NCBI GenBank assembly: GCA_034231615.1
Contig: CM067299.1
Span: forward strand, 19,744,498 to 19,808,497
DNA: 64,000 nt
DNA from: Meghimatium bilineatum
Lineage: Eukaryota > Mollusca > Gastropoda > Stylommatophora > Philomycidae
Direction: 5' to 3'
Shown piece by piece: positions 12,101 through 19,424 of the stretch; the stretch's first letter is position 1; each line of letters opens with the position of its first letter. The notes under the pieces are model-generated. The model saw only the letters and a list, made by a program, of their open reading frames with translations, did not search any database and was not told the origin of the DNA. The position numbers and the translations under genes were made by a program.

Positions 12101-12230
12101 TACAATTATGCAACCTGATGAACTGCCTGGGCCCAACAGTGTTAAATGATGGAATAAATTTTCTATGGAAAATCTGATAATATTTACTACCAAAATGTTT
12201 ATGGAAGCTGACTAGACATCCAGAGGTCAT
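3..12230 (-). CDS. TACO1: TACO1-like translational activator of cytochrome c oxidase (four exons visible, 3' end off the window)
   Basis: Joined exons 12230-11912, 8042-7930, 6614-6478 and 198-3, with introns in phases 1, 0 and 2, all GT-AG, and a donor at positions 2-1 in phase 0. They give about 255 residues of a YebC/TACO1 protein; human TACO1 has 297, so one C-terminal exon of about 40 residues should lie to the left. Residues 1-70 are basic and serine-rich, like a mitochondrial presequence. AGHSKW (72-77) opens the YebC fold, followed by HIKAAHDRERG, a GRGP motif, FEHKG and AINAGAEDV, all family landmarks. In mammals TACO1 binds COX1 mRNA in the mitochondrial matrix and supports its translation. 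I assembled the exons by eye from family resemblance. An in-frame ATG at 12236 is an alternative start. LINEs and SINEs fill the introns but no exon is damaged. Confidence 0.9.
199..655. other. AT-rich intron sequence, no feature seen
   Basis: Part of the 6.3 kb TACO1 intron 3 (199-6477). I recognise no coding remnant or repeat in this stretch, only A/T runs. Confidence 0.5.
656..1262 (-). pseudogene. Fragment of a repeated invertebrate protein family of unknown function
   Basis: Minus-strand frames read ALDKDGGCFTYLC, then GPQVCQLIRDPEF, then CKMSIKMHYVFSHMDRFPEN, EQGERFHQDIKEMETRYQG and, further on, DYCWTLKRD-like sequence. From memory this order (GPQ..L, MS.K.HFLHSHL..FP.N, GERFHQD....E.RYQG, DYCW.LKRD) marks a family found in many copies in hydra, aphid and other invertebrate genomes, usually annotated as uncharacterised. 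The reading needs frame changes near 1040 and 800, and a 28-bp tandem duplication breaks the 3' part, so this is a dead copy. It starts without an obvious upstream domain. Whether the family is a gene family or part of a transposon I cannot tell. Confidence 0.6.
742..797. repeat. 28-bp perfect tandem duplication
   Basis: The unit at 742-769 (tccagcagtaatcagccatc then attactgc) is repeated exactly at 770-797. It lies in the decayed coding fragment and, not being a multiple of three, shifts its frame. The perfect identity suggests it is recent. Confidence 0.9.
1798..2070 (+). mobile_element. SINE with gaagaag tail, full-looking copy, inserted in the RTE LINE
   Basis: 273 bp flanked by a perfect 14-bp duplication atatagcactgcag (1784-1797 and 2071-2084). 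The head starts tgtgttgcctgggcctgaaa. The body carries gccgaagtcggatgtgtcag and ctctggactacatcctgcta, and the 3' end is gaacgcagaagaagaaga. I do not find a clear tRNA-type A/B box pair, so the head origin is unknown. It serves as reference copy for the family in this window. Confidence 0.88.
2702..4871 (-). mobile_element. LINE with RNase H (I-group), 5' truncated, inserted in the RTE LINE
   Basis: 2170 bp bounded by a 10-bp duplication, tttaccaaat at 2692-2701 and 4872-4881. The minus strand reads ASGPNDIRYDDL, LPQGSPLS-like RT core, YADDILIYRQ, NPSKASITWFSINNH, GLAAMKVMAAAQCEQRLLFL, then RNase H (TMEVLAVTQ, FVPGHAEVRGNE) and a C-terminal EHLWTCLECN motif, ending ctaactaac. This is the domain order of I-group (Ingi/Vingi/Nimb-like) elements. 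It has many frame breaks. It is younger than its RTE host. Confidence 0.88.
5735..6400 (-). mobile_element. Second I-group LINE 3' fragment (RNase H to C-terminus)
   Basis: Minus strand reads SVTTSSMKMEIEVVTAALIW, the start of the RNase H helix that carries a catalytic Glu in this family, then a damaged DSM region and, towards 5735, an end resembling a WxCPxC finger. Same family as 2702-4871 but older, with frequent stops. It sits in TACO1 intron 3, directly beside the RTE 5' remnant. Confidence 0.65.
6478..6614 (-). CDS. TACO1: TACO1 exon 3
   Basis: 137 bp between acceptor aacttttag and donor GG|gtatgt. It reads IKLKDPNCITAFGGRGPSNT and continues to VVKKFG, covering the YebC GRGP motif and the following helix. 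It starts in phase 0 and ends two bases into a Gly codon completed by exon 4. Confidence 0.92.
6620..7325. other. TACO1 intron 2, unassigned
   Basis: About 700 bp of AT-rich intron. I see no exon, no recognisable transposon coding and no tandem repeat here. Confidence 0.45.
7330..7646 (-). mobile_element. LINE 3' end with degenerate CxxC-HLR finger (older copy)
   Basis: Minus strand reads LQEHHSKVLFRVRRL, HIESNSHLRFLKVVENL and LIWNSKLKVRVTNCDGK. It aligns by eye with 52257-52690 (LQESHSKVSSKVEDCKVCG, HNVSVSHLRSAQDMSNF, TFWSLKSNS). The better copy keeps C..C and an H near HLR, like the terminal finger of Jockey- or L2-type ORF2 proteins. The outer edge runs into the SINE at 7647. Confidence 0.5.
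7647..7800 (-). mobile_element. gaagaag SINE, partial
   Basis: Reads, in reverse, the tail ttcttcttctgcgttcg, then ctcaaactcctgcagattag and gcgttgtgtcatggtttaca, the 3' half of the family at 1798-2070. It ends 130 bp from TACO1 exon 2. Confidence 0.8.
7930..8042 (-). CDS. TACO1: TACO1 exon 2
   Basis: 113 bp between acceptor ttctctgcag and donor CAG|gtaaaa. The split Ala codon (G from exon 1, CA here) is followed by 37 codons reading KNPETDPKLNTELANIIKWA and ending NNAIDRQ. This matches the PNP..N..LA.II..AR..N helix of YebC proteins, where animals carry GGPNPEHNSNLANIL-type sequence. Ends in phase 0. Confidence 0.92.
8126..8239. repeat. 57-bp tandem duplication
   Basis: Two copies (8126-8182, 8183-8239) of a unit starting aatttggatacatgtaaata and differing at about one base. 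It lies in TACO1 intron 1, 85 bp upstream of exon 2. Confidence 0.9.
8485..9300. mobile_element. Fold-back transposon with about 80-bp inverted arms and LINE cargo
   Basis: The left arm starts acgagactaacg and contains ttgaaccagtccgttctaat; the right arm ends cgttggtctcaa and is its imperfect reverse complement over about 80 bp. An 8-bp direct duplication gcaatatc flanks it at 8477-8484 and 9301-9308. The 640-bp loop holds a LINE 3' fragment. A second copy, nearly all hairpin, lies at 33890-34085. An 8-bp duplication would suit a hAT-type or Merlin-type source, but no transposase is present. Confidence 0.75.
8590..8960 (+). mobile_element. LINE 3' fragment inside the fold-back element
   Basis: Reading with frame changes gives LQYKDVCK-like sequence, then DTGIDMESWEHA, NFVWRGKIKKGIK and TACLRRH. 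The pattern RYKDVCKRD....I....WE..A.DR..WR is the familiar 3' end of ORF2 in Jockey/L2-like LINEs. A second copy lies inverted at 47690-48085. Confidence 0.55.
9310..9770. other. Unassigned intron sequence
   Basis: AT-rich TACO1 intron 1; nothing recognised on either strand. Confidence 0.4.
9775..9900 (+). mobile_element. LINE 3' terminus (about 125 bp)
   Basis: Reads LIRMAEGRDIWRAFALMSPMW then HPYNPDRL, the common ORF2 ending of RTE-X-like LINEs (compare LIRIAEDRIRWRTL and VVPLRP at 25275-25600, minus strand). Only the extreme 3' end is present, as expected from strong 5' truncation. Confidence 0.65.
9975..10875. other. Unassigned intron sequence
   Basis: 900 bp without a recognisable ORF or repeat; AT-rich, in TACO1 intron 1. 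Confidence 0.4.
10881..11210. repeat. 50-bp minisatellite, about 6.6 copies
   Basis: Unit begins aggcaacactactgtcatcc and contains atcgactagctctagatggt. Copies differ by a few bases. A further partial unit lies at 11810-11842, so the array was split by the insertion at 11211-11809. Confidence 0.93.
11211..11809 (-). mobile_element. 599-bp non-autonomous retroposon ending in (AACC)n, inserted in the minisatellite
   Basis: Flanked by an 11-bp duplication atcgactagct (11200-11210 and 11810-11820). On the plus strand it begins ggttggttggttgctgatcc and ends caaccacatgcgt, so the minus-strand reading ends with an (AACC)n tail, as expected for a LINE-mobilised element. No long ORF. The 3' part recurs at 59727-59946 and briefly at 37533-37590, starting with the same ggttgctgat segment. 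Confidence 0.8.
11810..11842. repeat. Detached minisatellite unit
   Basis: Continues the 50-bp array of 10881-11210 on the far side of the inserted retroposon; its first 11 bases are the target duplication. Confidence 0.85.
11912..12230 (-). CDS. TACO1: TACO1 exon 1 (presequence and start of YebC domain)
   Basis: Starts ATGACC at 12230 (second in-frame ATG at 12236) and ends G|gtaaat at 11911-11910. It encodes 106 codons plus one base: a basic leader rich in His, Lys, Arg and Ser, a likely presequence cleavage zone near VRWIHSSSS, then AGHSKWQNIKHIKAAHDRER. The open frame runs upstream to 12437, but the extra residues come from a SINE, so I start at the ATG just before the leader. Confidence 0.88.
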
Positions 12231-12333
12231 TTTCATAATAGATTCATTCAATCTCTCTAGAAAGATATAAAATAATCTGATACATGTATCACAACTAATA
12301 TATATTGTCATATAGATTATTAAACCTATAAAA

Positions 12334-12493
12334 CTCTGCCGAAGACGGATGTGTCGGGCCATTGGCGCAATTAAAACGGCGACACAACGCATTTCCATTC
12401 TCTGGACTACATCCTGCTGGAAATATAGTAGGACCATTGTCCTGTTACAAGAGATATCCAGCGGGAGATTGAGAATGAACGCTGAAGAAGAAG
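12334..12493 (+). mobile_element. Short-variant gaagaag SINE about 100 bp upstream of TACO1 ATG
   Basis: 160 bp between 12-bp duplications aaacctataaaa (12322-12333 and 12494-12505). It lacks the family head and carries gccgaagacggatgtgtcgg, ctctggactacatcctgctg and a different middle (taggaccattgtcctgttac), ending gaacgctgaagaagaag. It sits antisense to TACO1, in the 5' UTR or promoter. Confidence 0.87.
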
Positions 12494-12525
12494 AAACCTA
12501 TAAAATAAAATTTGAGACAGCGTAA

Positions 12526-12772
12526 TGGATTGACTTTATTGTACTCAGCTTATCTCATATGTACTCCGCCCCTCTCAACGAAGCAGTACGCCTTCTGTCA
12601 AGAGTAACACTCATGGTACATAACTCTGCAGATTCAATTGATAATCCCCAGTGATCTAAAAAAATCCACTTTTTAAACAAGATGTCAGAAATGGGATTTG
12701 AACCCACAACCTCTTGAGTACAAAGTGAATGACTTAACCAGTATGCGAGGGAGATCTCCAAAAAATGTAATA
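12526..12772 (-). mobile_element. tRNA-derived SINE
   Basis: Minus strand opens ggagatctccctcgcatact, has an A-box-like tggttaagtc and B box gggttcaaatccc at the spacing of a tRNA head, then a non-tRNA body (gacatcttgtttaaaaagtg). A relative lies at 45742-45985. No acceptor-stem pairing of a true tRNA gene is visible. Confidence 0.75.
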
Positions 12773-12779
12773 AGAGAAA

Positions 12780-13215
12780 GATGGATAAATGACAATGTGA
12801 TGATGTTGTATGTGATCAAGAAGAAAATGATCAGACTGCATAAAGAAAATGTCTTCTGTGTTCATTTTTAGACTCTTGTAGATTATGTTGATTATCGTCT
12901 TCACAAACTGGACATATCCATAGGGGCCCATTTCACTTCAGTAAATCTCTCAGGGTGTAGTAACTGATAGTTCCGGCTCTATGTTGGTTGAGTATTATTT
13001 TTTTTCAAATTATTGTGAGGTATGCCAATCCTCACTCTAAATTCACGCATTCTTGATACTGACTCATGTTTGTTTACCTCAAAATCCTCTGATAGTGCAG
13101 ACTATTATAGAGCATTGAGTATGTCTGCTCTGTTCATAGGTTGACTACCTGCTACAGAAGCAGAACCAGCCAAATTATCAGTTAGCTCGTTTACTTCCAC
13201 ACCTACCATATATTT
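12780..13215 (-). mobile_element. I-group LINE 3' fragment
   Basis: Minus strand reads NELTDNLAGSASVAGSQPMN then RADILNAL, and further SVSRMREFRVRIG, the stretch after the RNase H domain in the family at 2702-4871 (NERADELAG..). Frame breaks follow. Confidence 0.6.
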
Positions 13216-13339
13216 TTTTTAAATGTCTAAAAAATAAGATGAAAGTGCTTTTGCGCAGTGTGACAAAATTCTTAGAACTTTCCAATGACGCCACCCATTT
13301 CTTACACACTTAACCTGTTTTGACTTTCTGAATCATACT

Positions 13340-14585
13340 TTTTACTTTTAATATGCCAATGACATCATGGTGTATAGGCAGGGTGAAATCGAGAAGAGTG
13401 CATCGTGGAACTACATGGGGAGCTGGACAGACTGACGAATTGGTGTAAGGATACGAGAGCAGTAGTAAATCCTTCTATGGCATTCACAACTTGGTTTTCC
13501 TTTAACAATCACACGGTAAAGACACCAATACCACATGATTCGTTGGCCGGAAATAGGTTAAAAAGAACCAGCACAATGAGATACATGGGTGTGTTTTTTG
13601 ACAGAAATCAGAGTTTCAGGGAACAAGTTGATCATGTTATCAAAAGGGCATGCAAAGGCTTAGCAGCAATGAAGGTTATGGCTGCTTCGCAGTGTGAGCA
13701 GAGGTTGCTATTTCTTTTGTTCCAGAGTTTGGTGGTGGCTGTGGTGGAATATGCACTGGCAATTCTGACTCTTAGTCACACTCAGATCGAAAGACTGGAT
13801 AGAATCCAGAAATGTGTATCATTCTTGGGTGCACGAAGAGACACATCGACAAGAGCTATGCAGTACCTACTTGACTGTCCAACTGTAGAGCACAGATTAC
13901 AGTATTGTCGTGCACTGGTGTACCTTCAAATACATGCAGACAAGGAACAACATACGCATTCCGAAATTCAGAAAGTTAACAGTAGCAGACTTAAGAGAGG
14001 GAAATATTGGATTGGACATGCTGAGGATGTCACACAAAGCGTGTGTAGATTGCAAGATGTAGCAGCAGGTGTGGAATGGATAATCTACCCACAGATTTTG
14101 AAACTTGTATGGGGCCTTTGACGTGACTTCGAGTAGCATGACCATGGAGATTATGGCAGTAACCAGGGCATTTGAGTGGGTAGGCACACAGGTCTGCATC
14201 TTAATTAACTCTAGGAGTATGATTACAAAGGCACAAGTGGGTCTCATTCACGAACAGCGGATTGAGGCATTGAGAAAGGTGAGGTTGAAAGTAATTACAT
14301 TTATTTTCGTACCTGGATATGTGGGTGTTCGAGGTAATGAAAGAGCAGATCAACTGGCATCATGCACGATTGTGGCGCAGAGCGATGGGGCAATGGATCG
14401 AGCTGACGATTCGAACTTCATAAGTGATACAGCACGCGAAAATGAGACTAGTGTGGATGATTCCTCTTTGATGGCTAGAATTAAAAAACAGTTTGAAATG
14501 CAGTGTTGCTAGAAGTGAACGTTTTGGAGGGCACAGAAGAATGATGGCAGTTTGCAGTGATGATGATCTGATGACTAACTAACGT
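13340..14585 (+). mobile_element. I-group LINE, RT C-terminus plus RNase H, best-preserved copy
   Basis: Begins NMPMTSW just past the RT active site, then ORF 13405-14121 (VVNPSMAFTTWFSFNNHTVK, GLAAMKVMAASQCEQRLLFL, ERLDRIQKC, RDTSTRAMQYLLDCPTVEHR) and ORF 14105-14512 with RNase H (SSSMTMEIMAVTRAF, FIFVPGYVGVRGNERADQLA). The 3' end is ctgatgactaactaac, as in the copy at 2702. The two ORFs overlap because of a break or deletion between them near 14100. Confidence 0.85.
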
Positions 14586-14849
14586 TTTTATAACATAGCA
14601 GCTATAAACTTTCGGTCGATGGTGGTTTGCTATCTCTGCTTGCCGAAAAAGAAGTCAAGTTTTTGTGTTTCAGTGTTATCTAGATGGACTATGTGATTTC
14701 CTTTCTGAATGGGATAGATTAGAACATGGTTTAACCATTTGGAGTCACTGAACTGTGACTGACAAACACTGTGACTGGCTTAGCAAACTAACAGTGTAGA
14801 AACTAGTACTATTTGGAAAAAATGGAGAGTTCTCAGTTACCAGTATTGG

Positions 14850-15105
14850 AACATGAAAATACAACAGATCAAGGGGTATTCACACGCTTCCAGACTACCA
14901 ACAGACAGCATGCCACAAATGGCCATGACACATAGACATAACGGCTATAAAGCCAGAGGCAGACTATGTAAAAGATGGATTACAGAAATCAAAGAAACCA
15001 CAGGAACAAGTTTACAAAAAGGAAGGCCATCTCCAGAACTCATCTACCCAGCATGGCAAACAAGGGATACAGTGTATAGATAGCGGCTATGATGATAGCC
15101 ATAGG
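14850..15105 (+). mobile_element. RTE-like LINE 3' end
   Basis: Reads HASRLPTDSMPQMAMTHRHN, GYKARGRLCKRWITEIKETT and GTSLQ, the C-terminal end of the RTE-like ORF also seen at 18575-19335 (minus) and 19425-20690 (plus). Confidence 0.75.
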
Positions 15106-15300
15106 CTCTACTTAATTTTAATCAACCTATTTAAACCATTTCATTTAGATAAGTTCACCAAGTTACAATCATTCTATTATATTATATTGCTCATAGGCCA
15201 GGTCCTTAGTATCATATACATGATACAGTCTTCATCACTTGTATTAAGGTACACTAGTACGCACATTACTGTCTGACTACAGTTGTTACTAAAACTACTA

Positions 15301-15455
15301 CAGTAGAATCCCTCTATAGTGCATTCTTTTATAACAAATTTCCCTATATAACAACACTTTTCAAAATCCCCAATTTCATTTATTCTGTATTGTTTACATT
15401 AACATACATATTTCATCAGTTCTGACCAAATTGTTATAATCAAAGGAATTTGAAT
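15301..15455. mobile_element. pogo-like MITE, copy 1
   Basis: Starts cagtagaatccctctatagt after TA and contains ataacaaatttccctatata, as in the better copy at 56422-56595. The right terminus is decayed. Confidence 0.65.
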
Positions 15456-15459
15456 GTAA

Positions 15460-15940
15460 TACTAATCATAGTTCATACTATACTAACTGCGACTGGAATA
15501 TCTTAGAGAGAAATAAGAACATAGTAGTTTTTAAAATACTGAAATTAAATGAAGAGTGACTTCTAATTACAATCATAAGAAGGAAGATACAGTTTTCTAG
15601 TTTAAGAGATATAGGCCTATGGCATGGAAAGGCTAATTCTTGAGGATAAAGAACCAGGAAAGAGAAGAGGCAGACCAGCAATATTGAAGCATGTTAGAAA
15701 TGTAGGAACAGGTCTCTGACCATGCAGGCCTGCTCGTCTGGGACAGGGAGGTCAGAGTATCCACGATTAAGACAACGTTCTGGAAAGAATGTCACTGATG
15801 AACATAGTAGGCATACTCAATTGAAATTGATACTCAAAGTCAAATGAGATTCAGACTACAATACTGGCTCTTCCATTTTTGAATCTCAAGCTCAGCTACA
15901 ACACATTTAAAAAAAAATATTAACTCTGTAAATAAATACT
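15460..15940. other. Unassigned
   Basis: No coding similarity recognised except a short aaaccaggaaagagaagagg / agaccagcaat stretch near 15650-15690 resembling the G(K/R)RGRP segment of LINE 3' ends. Confidence 0.35.
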
Positions 15941-15944
15941 GAAA

Positions 15945-17240
15945 TTAAATGAACGGTCCCCATCGAGGCTAACACCTTGAAGTTGTGATGGGGCTTAGTT
16001 CAGCCATCAGGAGCTGGAAACTAAGACTGGTCGGGTAGTTCCGCTCGAGCAGGACCACAGTCCTGCACAAGTAAACAGGGTGCTGAAGACGGCTATATCC
16101 AATAATAGTTATGGTGCTTGCCCTGTGACGGATGGTGCCAGGCCCTATACCTCAAAAGGACCTCCAATTACTGGAGGTCTCTAAATTGCCCAGAGGAGCC
16201 AGATGGTAAGAGAATAGAGTCACTGACCAAACATACCAACAACCAATAAAAATAATGCACTGGAATACTGAGGGTGTCAAAAGCAAATGTGATAGATAGA
16301 TACAGTAAAAATTGAAGCTTGAAAATATATGTGAAGAACAAGTTAATATATGCTGTATTCAAGAAACACACCTCAGCAGCAATATAGCCTTTAAAACCAA
16401 AGACTACCAGTGCTACTGACAATACAGACGAAAGGGTGAAATTCTAACACTTGTTAAAAACAATATCAATGCATGTCAGCTGGAAGTGTATATGGAGGGG
16501 GCAGAATACCAGAAGCTCCTCCTAAAAACAGACAGTACAGAATTCCACCTCCTGAACTACTACTACCCAAATGATAGACCATTGGCACTAGATACAATCC
16601 CAAAACAAATAGAGATTTATGGTATGTGGTGACTCCAACAGCCACTCTCAGAGCTGGGGCTACGATCACATGGATAAGAGAGGTGAGGAACTTGAGAGCT
16701 GGCAGGATGAAAATAAGCTCATACTTATTAACCAGCCAGCAGACCCACCAACCTTCTACTCGAGAGCATGGCACACCACCTCTACACCAGATCTGGCATT
16801 TCACTCACCAGGCCTTGAATGGAACATCACACGAGGAGTTGGAAAGCAGCTTGGAGGTAGTGATCACAGACCAGTATTTTTAGAATCCACAATAAATTTA
16901 TCAAGGACAACTGCACACTTACTAAGTGGAACTATAAGAGCGCAGATTGAAAAATGTACCAGCATTTAACCAGTGTTCTAGCTAAGGACATAAATATGGA
17001 CAAAGACATCAATAGAGTAGTGAGTGAATTTAATAGATGCATTCCAACCTAGCCAAGAACACCACAACGTCAACAAATATCAGCAAACAAAGGCTAAATT
17101 TCAAAGAGCCAAGTTACAAGCCAGACAGAGCAGCTGGAAAGAAATAAAAACGGAATCACTGAACCTTTAAAGAGACACTAGGAAATTATGGAAACTGGTA
17201 AAACAACTAAATGATGAAGGTACAGGGAGAAATACAAGGA
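15945..17240 (+). mobile_element. LINE 5' part: UTR and AP endonuclease (RNase-H LINE family with CPCG tail)
   Basis: A GC-richer leader (from gaacggtccccatcgaggct) precedes a decayed APE endonuclease: CCIQETHLS, LKTDSTEFHLLNYYYPND, then ORF 16619-16969 with SHSQSWGYDHMDKRGEELES, LILINQPADPPTFYSRAWHT and GGSDHRP. QETHL, SWG and SDHRP are APE signature motifs. This is the only endonuclease clearly visible in the window. It is 3' truncated near 17240. Confidence 0.85.
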
Positions 17241-17249
17241 TCAAACTTT

Positions 17250-17580
17250 AAAAAAAGAGGCTATTGTTGAGTGTTGACGTTGTGAATCTCCGGCAGGAAA
17301 GAGAAGAGGTAGACCAAGAAGACGACGGAAGGGCGCTACATAAACTTGATAAACATAACCTCTCATTATAGTATTAATTTTTCCGCATTCCTAGAATATC
17401 ATTTATAATACAGCACATACTATTTCATAAACAGTTGACTTTTCTTTCTGCGAAGTACACAATGCGTAACACTAACACATGAACTCAACATACACGGTAC
17501 AGCAAGGACAGTGCACTCTTTATGAAAAAGAGTTAGAAACATTCAGTGTTGCCATCTCATTTGGTAAAAATTAACTAGTT
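17250..17580. other. Unassigned
   Basis: A short GKRRGRPRRR-like reading (caggaaagagaagaggtaga) at 17290 suggests another LINE end; the remainder is not recognised. Confidence 0.35.
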
Positions 17581-17584
17581 TCTT

Positions 17585-18150
17585 GTCTTCTTCATCGTTC
17601 TTCAGTCAGATGTCAGGTCATAGCGCCCAATAGCTTCAATGAATTATGCGATTCGCTTCAGGTCATCCATGGAATCACTCAGGTCTCGAAGTAGTGCCAT
17701 CTCAGTAAGCCATATTTTCTCCTCCTTTCTTGGTAGAGTTGATATCCATGAAGAATGTGTTCTGCAGTCTCTGCACTCAGTCCACAGGTCTGTCTCGTCA
17801 ATTTTCAACTTTCTGAACATGTGACCTCACGTTCTGTTGTGGCCAATTCGTAGTCTGAAGATGATTGTTGATTCCTTGCGTGAAATTTGATGGTAGATGT
17901 CATTTGATTCTGCAGATGGATGCATCTGCTTCCACTTTTTCTTATATTCTGCTTTTAACATAGTCTTAATATTCATACATTTACAGTATGTATTATCACT
18001 TTCTATTTGTTCTAGTGATCCCCCTTTCCTTGCCAGGAGATCAGTTTTTTTTCTCTTTCCAGCATGCCACAGTGACCAGGGGTCCACTGCAGTAATATTT
18101 CTTTGGTAGTACTTATTAGGTGTAGTAAGCAGGTCATAGTTCATCCAAGA
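17585..18150 (-). mobile_element. RNase-H LINE 3' fragment (CPCG-tail family)
   Basis: Minus strand reads VDPWSLWHAGK (degenerate WIPSHCGI), GGSLEQIESDNTYCK, AEYKKKWKQMHP, FRLRIGHNRT, then the C-terminal finger and a 3' end with gaacgatgaagaaga. Relatives at 57520-57813 and 58186-59260. Confidence 0.75.
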
Positions 18151-18237
18151 TCGTGTTCTTTGGATCTTTCACTGGCTGCAAGGTTCCTGTCTAAAAAAGT
18201 ACATATTTTGTTTAAAGATACTCTTCGTGGTTCAATA

Positions 18238-18552
18238 CAGGGATCAGTGGCCAAACACGTAATTTCGGTCCAACTTATAAATTGCATATTTTTTTTTGCA
18301 ACGTACTTCCGTCCATCTGGGATTTAAAAAGTTGTAACTAAGGATACGATCTAGCACTTTGTGTGAAAAGCACTGGTCATCCACCTCCCTCTCCCACTCA
18401 TTGTGTAGCGCGTATATCGAGTGATCGGGGGCTCTCATCGCGTAACACGTAGAACGTTGGCTGTGTCGGTATATGCTTCTTTATCGGAATTTCGTTCCGT
18501 TTAATTTTCGTTTTAGCTTATTGTTCCGTAGAAACCTGGTCACTGATCCTTG
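18238..18552 (+). mobile_element. CAGGGATCAGTGACC MITE, copy 1
   Basis: 315 bp with 15-bp inverted ends cagggatcagtg(g/a)cc and ggtcactgatccttg, preceded by TA and followed by CA. Interior shares aaaaagttgtaactaaggat and tatcgagtgatcgg with the copies at 41405, 49444 and 61314. No ORF. Confidence 0.82.
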
Positions 18553-18574
18553 CAAAGTATCCATTTTATATATC

Positions 18575-19335
18575 TATCTATCTATCTATACGATGTGGCC
18601 CTTGCTTGCCTTGCGGCGTCAGGGGTGGAAGAGTTCTCTGGAGATGGCCTTCTTGTGTGCTGTTTGTAAGCTTGTTCCTTTGGTTTCTTTGATTTCTGTG
18701 ATCCATCTTTTACATGGTCTGCCTCTGGCTTTATAGCTGTTATGTCTATGTGCCATGGACATTTGTGGCATGTTATTTGTTGGTAATCTGGAAGCGTGTG
18801 AAAACCACTTGATATGATATTTTTTTATGTGTTCCAATACTGGTATTGTTTTGGTTATCTGTCTGATGTTATCATTTCTAATTCTTTCTTAATGACACTC
18901 CGAATATTCTTAGTAGACGTCATTACTGCTGTCCCTATTTTTCTTTTGTCTTGTGCTGTCATTGTCCAGGTTTTTTTTCCACTGGTAGCACAGTGATGGA
19001 ATGATACTAGTCATTTATAATGCAACTTTAGTGTCTATGTTTACATTTTTGTTCTTGCAAATACGTGTCATCTGTCCTAGGATCTGGTATGTTTTCGTGC
19101 ATCTATTTTTTAAAATCTCTTTACTGGTTTTCTCATCACTCGATATAATGATACCTCGGATGAACTCATTTACCTGTTTAAGGTGTTTATCCTCAATGGA
19201 GATAGTGATATTTCTTTCTTTCTTTGCTATTGCCATTATTTCTGTCTTTTCAATATTAATCTTCATGTTGAATTTTTTACATGTTGTGTGGAGTTTGTTC
19301 ATATGTTCTTGCAATTGTTCTTCTGATGTTCTTTA
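18575..19335 (-). mobile_element. RTE-like LINE 3' part
   Basis: Minus strand reads KKFNMKINIEKTEIMAIAKK, KHLKQVNEFIRGIIISSDEK, WTMTAQDKRKI, KWFSHASRLPTNNMPQMSMA and GYKARGRPCKRWI-type sequence to the 3' end. Several frame changes. It stands head to head with 19425-20690. Confidence 0.8.
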
Positions 19336-19340
19336 TATAT

Positions 19341-19364
19341 CAATATTATATATATATATATATA
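19341..19364. repeat. (TA)n microsatellite between two opposed LINEs
   Basis: Alternating ta run separating the 5' ends of the minus-strand and plus-strand RTE-like copies. Confidence 0.9.
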
Positions 19365-19424
19365 GGGCCTATATCTTTGATATCCATAGCTGGCAAAATA
19401 TTAGCTCATGTAATGCTAAAAATA

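Noticed and set aside
12231-12437. N-terminal extension of the TACO1 ORF upstream of 12230
   Set aside because: Its distal part translates an antisense SINE with its own target duplication. The leader-like sequence begins at the ATG at 12230 or 12236.
12660-12770. True tRNA gene on the minus strand
   Set aside because: A and B boxes are present, but the ends do not pair as an acceptor stem and the sequence continues into a body shared with 45742-45985, so it is a SINE.
16168-16804. Minus-strand ORFs of 84 and 112 codons
   Set aside because: They are antisense to the LINE endonuclease region with QETHL, SWG and SDHRP on the plus strand.
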